Shown one piece after another: positions 34,299 to 34,338 of a stretch of 34,338 bases of DNA; the stretch's first letter is position 1, and every line of letters starts with the position of its first letter. A program made the translations under genes and the position numbers. The DNA is from Candidatus Thiosymbion sp. (GTDB taxonomy: Bacteria > Pseudomonadota > Gammaproteobacteria > Chromatiales > Chromatiaceae): positions 1 to 34,338 of the forward strand of contig JAHDND010000164.1 of NCBI GenBank assembly GCA_018435665.1, in the 5' to 3' direction. The notes below the pieces were generated by a model. It was not told where the DNA came from. It saw only the letters and a list, made by a program, of their open reading frames with translations, and made no database searches.

Positions 34299-34338
34299 GG
34301 TATTCTGAGTGGCTCTTGTGGTCCATTACGCCCCTTGC

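Overview
The window reads as chromosome of a GC-rich gammaproteobacterium, most likely a purple sulfur bacterium of the Chromatiaceae or a close relative. This rests on a dissimilatory-type ATP sulfurylase (sat), a soluble dihaem cytochrome c beside it, E. coli-like operon orders and gammaproteobacterial housekeeping genes. The lineage is an inference, since no 16S rRNA or marker tree is available here. There are no rRNA genes, intact tRNAs, CRISPR arrays or complete insertion sequences.

Bases 1 to about 19,600 form an accessory block devoted to ion and proton balance, almost all on the minus strand. It holds a TRIC/UPF0126 channel (plus strand), a YrhK-like membrane protein, glutamate decarboxylase GadB, an OprB-like porin and a TVGFGD potassium channel. 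Next comes a tightly overlapped five-gene operon: choloylglycine hydrolase-like amidase, YtcA, MdtN, MdtO, MdtP. A six-helix membrane protein follows, whose frame reopens after its TGA stop. Then comes a unit of a 67-residue protein, a P3A proton-pumping ATPase and a class III-like PPK2, ending against a fragment of an ABC exporter. An ArsB/NhaD-SLC13-like permease on the plus strand closes the block. Intergenic gaps are long and include broken genes, which suits an acquired or rearranged island. No GadC antiporter is visible.

Bases 19,650 to 21,437 are a transition zone with a frameshifted protein carrying two winged-helix modules and about 640 bases without a convincing gene.

Bases 21,438 to the end look like core chromosome with higher GC and compact genes: cytochrome c, sat, a small conserved protein, a lytic transglycosylase, a MepK-like murein endopeptidase, a membrane-anchored Rad50/YhaN-like ATPase with a tiny partner gene behind an RNase II/R-type nuclease, YgfZ, the aldehyde reductase Ahr divergent from an FNR-type regulator, and an Hsp20 chaperone.

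The most interesting points are: (1) the ATPase-PPK2 overlap, suggesting polyphosphate-supported proton pumping; (2) the membrane-embedded SMC-like ATPase in an RNB-nuclease neighbourhood without an SbcD-type partner; (3) the amidase fused by overlap to an MdtNOP exporter; (4) the FNR-like regulator with three of four cluster cysteines and an FNR-like box in its own divergent promoter.
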